Below, one piece after another: positions 4,536 through 7,364 of a stretch of 7,364 nucleotides of DNA. The stretch comes from Actinomycetota bacterium (GTDB lineage Bacteria; Actinomycetota; UBA4738), in assembly GCA_005885025.1 (NCBI GenBank), contig VAYC01000066.1:1-7364 (forward strand). Direction: 5' to 3'. The notes below the pieces were generated by a model that saw nothing but the letters and a program-made list of their open reading frames with translations, ran no database searches and was not told where the DNA came from. The position numbers were made by a program, and so were the translations under genes. How positions within the stretch are numbered: position 1 is the first letter of the stretch; every line of letters begins with the position of its first letter.

Positions 4536-6071
4536 GTGATCCCCATCCTGACCCCGGCGGAGAGTTCCGAGCTGGACAGGGAGAGCGCCGCACGCGGGAT
4601 CACGACCCTGGAGCTCATGGAGAACGCCGGGCGAGCCGTGGCGCGAACCTGCGCCGCCATCGCCGGCGGGACCTACGGGCGGCGAGCCGTGGTCGTGTGC
4701 GGCAAGGGGAACAACGGCGGCGACGGGCTGGCCGCGGCGCGCCACATGGAACGATCCGGACTGCTCGCCAGGGTGGTCCTGATAGCCGATCCCTCGGAGC
4801 TCCGGGGCGAGCCGGCGTCGAACCTGCGGCAGTTCGTGAGTGCCGCCGGTGTGGTTCACCGGTATAGCGAAGACCGTCTCAGCCGCGAGGTCGATCGAGC
4901 CGACGTCGTGGTGGACGCCATCTTCGGCACGGGGTTCCGAGGCGCTCCGGAGAACGACTTCGCCCGGGCGATCGAGGTGATCAACGACGCCGCCGGTTCT
5001 GTGGTGGCCGTGGACATTCCCTCGGGGGTGGAAGGAGAGACCGGTCTGGTCAGGGGCAGGGCCGTGCACGCCGACGCCACGGTGACCTTCGGCGGCCTCA
5101 AGCCGGGCCTGGTCTTCCATCCGGGAGCCGGATACGCCGGGGAGGTGGAGGTGGCGGACATCGGGTTCCCGCCCGATCTGGTTCGGAGCGACCTGTGGCT
5201 GGTGGAGGCGGAGGACGTCGCCGGCCTCGTTCCATCCCGTGCGCCGGAGTCGCACAAGCGGGCCTCCGGTGTCGTGCTGGTCGTGGCGGGGTCCCGGTCG
5301 ATGACTGGGGCGGCTGCCCTGGCCGCGGGAGCCGCGTATCGTGCGGGGGCCGGCCTGGTCACCGTGGCGGTGCCCGAAGGGATCCTCTCGGTGGTGCAGG
5401 CCGCCGTCCCCGAGGCCACGTTCCTCCCGCTGCCCCAGACCCAGGAGGGGACCGTGGCGGAAGGGGCCTCGGGCGAGTTGTTGGAGCGCCTGAGGGACGT
5501 CCAGGCGATGGCCATCGGGCCCGGGCTCACCACGAACCCCTCGACCGTCGAGCTGGTCCGACGGCTGGTTGCCGAGTGTCCGGTGCCGTTCGTCCTGGAC
5601 GCCGACGGGCTGAACGCTTTCGCCGGGCGAGGCTCGCTCCTCGCCGAGCGACGGTCTGAAGTCGTGATCACGCCGCATGCCGGCGAGTTCGGACGGCTGA
5701 CCGGTCTGTCCTCCAGCGAGGTCCTGGAGGACCGGGTGGGCCACGCCCGAAAGGCTGCGGCCGAGTTCCGGTGCACGGTGCTGCTGAAGGGTTCGAGGAC
5801 GGTGGTTGCCGAGCCGGGCGGGCGGGTGCGGGTCAACCCGACCGGAAGCCCCTACCTCGCCACGGGAGGAACCGGCGACGTCCTGACAGGGGCGGTGGCG
5901 GCGTTCCTGGCCAGAGGGCTCGCTCCGGCCGACGCCGGCGTGCTCGCCGCTTATGTCCACGGGGTTGCCGGCCGGATGGCGGGGGCCGAGCTGGGGGAAG
6001 GGACGGTGGCTCCGGACGTGCTCGCCCGCTTCCCCGCCGCCCTCGCCGCTCTTTCCAAGGAGGCCAGGTGA
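4536..6071 (+). CDS. nnr: Bifunctional NAD(P)H-hydrate epimerase / ADP-dependent dehydratase
   Basis: This enzyme repairs hydrated, inactive NAD(P)HX: the N-terminal half (NnrE, YjeF_N) epimerises R to S (EC 5.1.99.6) and the C-terminal half (NnrD, carbohydrate-kinase-like) dehydrates S-NAD(P)HX using ADP (EC 4.2.1.136). Seen in 511 residues. NnrE: LTPAESSELDRESAA (5-19), LMENAG (27-32), GKGNNGGDG (56-64), DAIFGTG (127-133) and VDIPSG (159-164). NnrD starts near 240 (HK) with VVAGSRSMTGAA (249-260), GPGL (328-331), LDADGLN (354-360), TPHAGEFGRL (379-388), KGSRT (418-422), and the nucleotide-binding signature ATGGTGDVL (442-450). Both halves are complete, so both activities are expected. The GTG start at 4536 has AAGGAG 5 nt upstream and lies 10 nt after the acpS stop. 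Its stop TGA overlaps the alr ATG by one base. Some databases call this yjeF or nnrD. Confidence 0.96.
   Translation: MIPILTPAESSELDRESAARGITTLELMENAGRAVARTCAAIAGGTYGRRAVVVCGKGNNGGDGLAAARHMERSGLLARVVLIADPSELRGEPASNLRQFVSAAGVVHRYSEDRLSREVDRADVVVDAIFGTGFRGAPENDFARAIEVINDAAGSVVAVDIPSGVEGETGLVRGRAVHADATVTFGGLKPGLVFHPGAGYAGEVEVADIGFPPDLVRSDLWLVEAEDVAGLVPSRAPESHKRASGVVLVVAGSRSMTGAAALAAGAAYRAGAGLVTVAVPEGILSVVQAAVPEATFLPLPQTQEGTVAEGASGELLERLRDVQAMAIGPGLTTNPSTVELVRRLVAECPVPFVLDADGLNAFAGRGSLLAERRSEVVITPHAGEFGRLTGLSSSEVLEDRVGHARKAAAEFRCTVLLKGSRTVVAEPGGRVRVNPTGSPYLATGGTGDVLTGAVAAFLARGLAPADAGVLAAYVHGVAGRMAGAELGEGTVAPDVLARFPAALAALSKEAR
6057..6063 (+). promoter_or_regulatory. Shine-Dalgarno of alr, deciding its start
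   Basis: AAGGAGG lies 7 nt before ATG 6071, within the last codons of nnr. An in-frame GTG at 6068 is only 4 nt away and less favoured. The nnr stop and alr start share one base (TGATG), a typical coupling arrangement. Confidence 0.85.
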
Positions 6072-7189
6072 TGCGGCACCGACCGACGGTCGCCGTGGTC
6101 GACCTCGGGGCGATCCGCCACAACGTCCGCGTCCTGAAGCCGGAACGGGCCGAGTTCCTGGCCGTGGTCAAGGCGAACGGCTACGGGCACGGCGCGGAAC
6201 AGGTATCGAGGGCGGCGCTGGACGCCGGCGCGACCTGGCTGGGAGTGGCCCTGGTGGAGGAAGGGATCCGGTTGCGCGACGCCGGCCTGCACGCCCCGGT
6301 CCTGGTGCTCACGCAGTTCCCTCCAGGGTCCGAGAAGGAGGCGCTCGCGGCCGGGCTGACCCCCACGGTGTACACGGACGATGGCCTGGCCCGCCTGGCG
6401 GAGGCCGCAGGGGCGATGGGCGGGCCCATCGGCGTGCACGTGAAGCTCGACACGGGGATGCACCGGGTGGGTCTGCCTCCCGAACGGGCCCTGGGGTTCG
6501 TGCGGGCGGTGACCGAGGCAGGGCTCGAGCTCGAGGGGCTGTGGACGCATTTCGCCATCTCGGAAGACCTGGACGACCCGTTCACCGAGATCCAGCTCCG
6601 CCGCCTCCTCGACGAGGCCGACCGTCTGAAGGCTGCCGGGATCCGGCCCCGCTATCTGCACGCTGCCAACAGCGGAGGGACGATCGCGCACCCTGCCACA
6701 CACCTCGACCTCGTGCGGGTCGGGCTGGGCATGTACGGCCTGGCGCCGGGGCCGGCGCTGGCAGGCATGGCGGATCTTCGTCCCGCGATGTCGTGGCGAA
6801 GCGCCGTGGCCATGGTGAAGCGGGTGGCGGCGGGGGAGGGAATCTCCTACGGGCTTCGCTACCGCCTGGATCGGGAGTCAACCATCGCCACCGTGCCGGT
6901 CGGCTACGCGGACGGATTCAGTCGCGTGCTCGGGGATGCGGCAGCGGTCCTGATCCGCGGACGCCGGCTTCCGGTTGCCGGGACCGTGACCATGGACCAA
7001 CTGATGGTGGACTGCGGCGACGACCCGGTGGAAGCGGGCGACGAGGTGGTGCTCATCGGGCGGCAAGCTGGGCAGGAGATCACGGCCGAGGAGCTCGCGG
7101 CGTGGATGGGTACCGTCAACTACGAGATCGTGTGCATGGTGAGCGAGCGAGTGCCGAGGGAGTACGCGGACGAGGCCGCGTCGGTGTGA
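6071..7189 (+). CDS. alr: Alanine racemase
   Basis: Alr interconverts L- and D-alanine, supplying D-Ala for peptidoglycan peptides and, in many bacteria, teichoic acids (EC 5.1.1.1; PLP-dependent cytoplasmic dimer). Seen in 372 residues: the N-terminal TIM barrel carries the PLP site AVVKANGYGHG with Lys34 and Tyr38; KLDTGMHRVG (125-134) contains Lys125, carbamylated in the family, and Arg132, which tunes PLP; HAANSGGT lies at 198-204. The C-terminal beta domain has the second catalytic base Tyr260 in GISYGLRY, then TVPVGYADGFSR, and TMDQ (307-310) of the substrate entry region. Length is normal and both catalytic residues are present. The start at 6071 is supported by AAGGAGG 7 nt upstream. 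It overlaps nnr by 1 nt and the next gene by 4 nt (GTGA), so it sits in a tightly coupled operon. Confidence 0.97.
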   Translation: MRHRPTVAVVDLGAIRHNVRVLKPERAEFLAVVKANGYGHGAEQVSRAALDAGATWLGVALVEEGIRLRDAGLHAPVLVLTQFPPGSEKEALAAGLTPTVYTDDGLARLAEAAGAMGGPIGVHVKLDTGMHRVGLPPERALGFVRAVTEAGLELEGLWTHFAISEDLDDPFTEIQLRRLLDEADRLKAAGIRPRYLHAANSGGTIAHPATHLDLVRVGLGMYGLAPGPALAGMADLRPAMSWRSAVAMVKRVAAGEGISYGLRYRLDRESTIATVPVGYADGFSRVLGDAAAVLIRGRRLPVAGTVTMDQLMVDCGDDPVEAGDEVVLIGRQAGQEITAEELAAWMGTVNYEIVCMVSERVPREYADEAASV

Positions 7190-7364
7190 GTCCGGAGAAC
7201 GGACGGTCGCGGCGGCGGGCGAGGCTCGTGCGCAAGGTCCTGGTGGGGGCGGGAGCGACGGCCGCGGCCGGAGCTCTGGGCTTCGCAGGGACCCGCCACT
7301 TCATCCGCCGGGCCCGGTTCGAGTCGTCACCGGAGAGGCGGGAGGACCTGGCAGAGCGCCCCGG
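7186..7364 (+). CDS. N-terminal fragment of probable membrane-anchored alpha/beta hydrolase
   Basis: The frame opens at GTG 7186 in a 4-nt GTGA overlap with the alr stop and runs open to the window edge (59 complete codons). Seen: a short polar start, an arginine-rich stretch SRRRARLVRK (8-17), a weakly hydrophobic Ala/Gly-rich segment VLVGAGATAAAGALGFAG (18-35), then basic residues and a charged linker. This looks like an N-in signal anchor or a twin-arginine-type signal; no clear peptidase site is visible. Known: in Streptomyces and related actinobacteria the gene after alr encodes an alpha/beta hydrolase with a similar N-terminus, followed by tsaE. The hydrolase fold and catalytic residues lie outside the window, so the product name is inferred from position and N-terminal style. 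There is no strong Shine-Dalgarno, so translation probably depends on coupling to alr. Confidence 0.6.
   Translation, partial: MSPENGRSRRRARLVRKVLVGAGATAAAGALGFAGTRHFIRRARFESSPERREDLAERP

Noticed and set aside
4461..5960. Very long minus-strand open frame opposite nnr
   Set aside because: G+C-rich coding DNA suppresses stops in antisense frames. The + strand nnr has all motifs of both enzyme domains across the same region, and the minus product is a low-complexity Gly/Arg/His/Pro sequence with no recognisable domain.
5771..6070. Upstream extension of the alr frame within nnr
   Set aside because: The translation is Arg/Gly-rich shadow sequence. AAGGAGG 7 nt before ATG 6071 and the family N-terminus fix the start.
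1..7364. CRISPR array, insertion sequence, prophage or tRNA
   Set aside because: No regularly spaced direct repeats, transposase motifs, terminal inverted repeats or cloverleaf sequence were seen; the region is tightly packed with core genes.

Overview
The window reads as a chromosomal housekeeping segment from a high-G+C bacterium, most likely an uncultured or poorly characterised member of the Actinomycetota. Three things point that way: strong G/C preference at third codon positions, frequent GTG starts, and the gene order rplM(tail)-rpsI-glmM-glmS-acpS-nnr-alr-alpha/beta hydrolase. Pieces of this order recur in actinobacteria such as Streptomyces. No mobile element, CRISPR array, tRNA or rRNA was seen.

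Layout. Positions 1-236 hold the 3' end of a gene that is very probably rplM (uL13). What is visible is only an extreme Ala/Lys/Arg/Pro/Ser/Thr tail of at least 77 residues. It abuts rpsI (237-641), which encodes uS9. Next comes a small minus-strand gene (646-897) for a DUF2007-type protein. It converges on rpsI across 4 nt and diverges from glmM (923-2260) across 25 nt. A 50-nt gap with a hairpin and a candidate -10 box precedes glmS (2311-4137). After that acpS (4151-4525), nnr (4536-6071, bifunctional NnrE-NnrD) and alr (6071-7189) are packed in one direction. The N-terminus of a probable membrane-anchored alpha/beta hydrolase starts at 7186 and runs off the window.

Function. GlmS makes glucosamine-6-phosphate and GlmM converts it to glucosamine-1-phosphate, the route to UDP-GlcNAc. 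Alr supplies D-alanine, so these three feed peptidoglycan synthesis. AcpS activates acyl carrier protein for lipid synthesis. Nnr repairs damaged NAD(P)H. The window therefore couples ribosomal protein genes to cell-envelope precursor supply and metabolite repair.

Translation signals fall into two classes. rpsI, nnr and alr have strong Shine-Dalgarno motifs (AAGGAG or AAGGAGG) 5-7 nt before the start. glmM, glmS and the minus-strand DUF2007 gene lack a convincing Shine-Dalgarno at the chosen start, but have a TANNNT box 8-12 nt before the ATG, the usual look of leaderless actinobacterial transcripts. The most unusual points are the antisense DUF2007 gene inside the ribosomal/glm locus, the overlapping divergent -10 boxes between it and glmM, and the histone-H1-like tail of the upstream ribosomal protein. 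I found no clear new multi-gene system; most of the window is conserved core metabolism.
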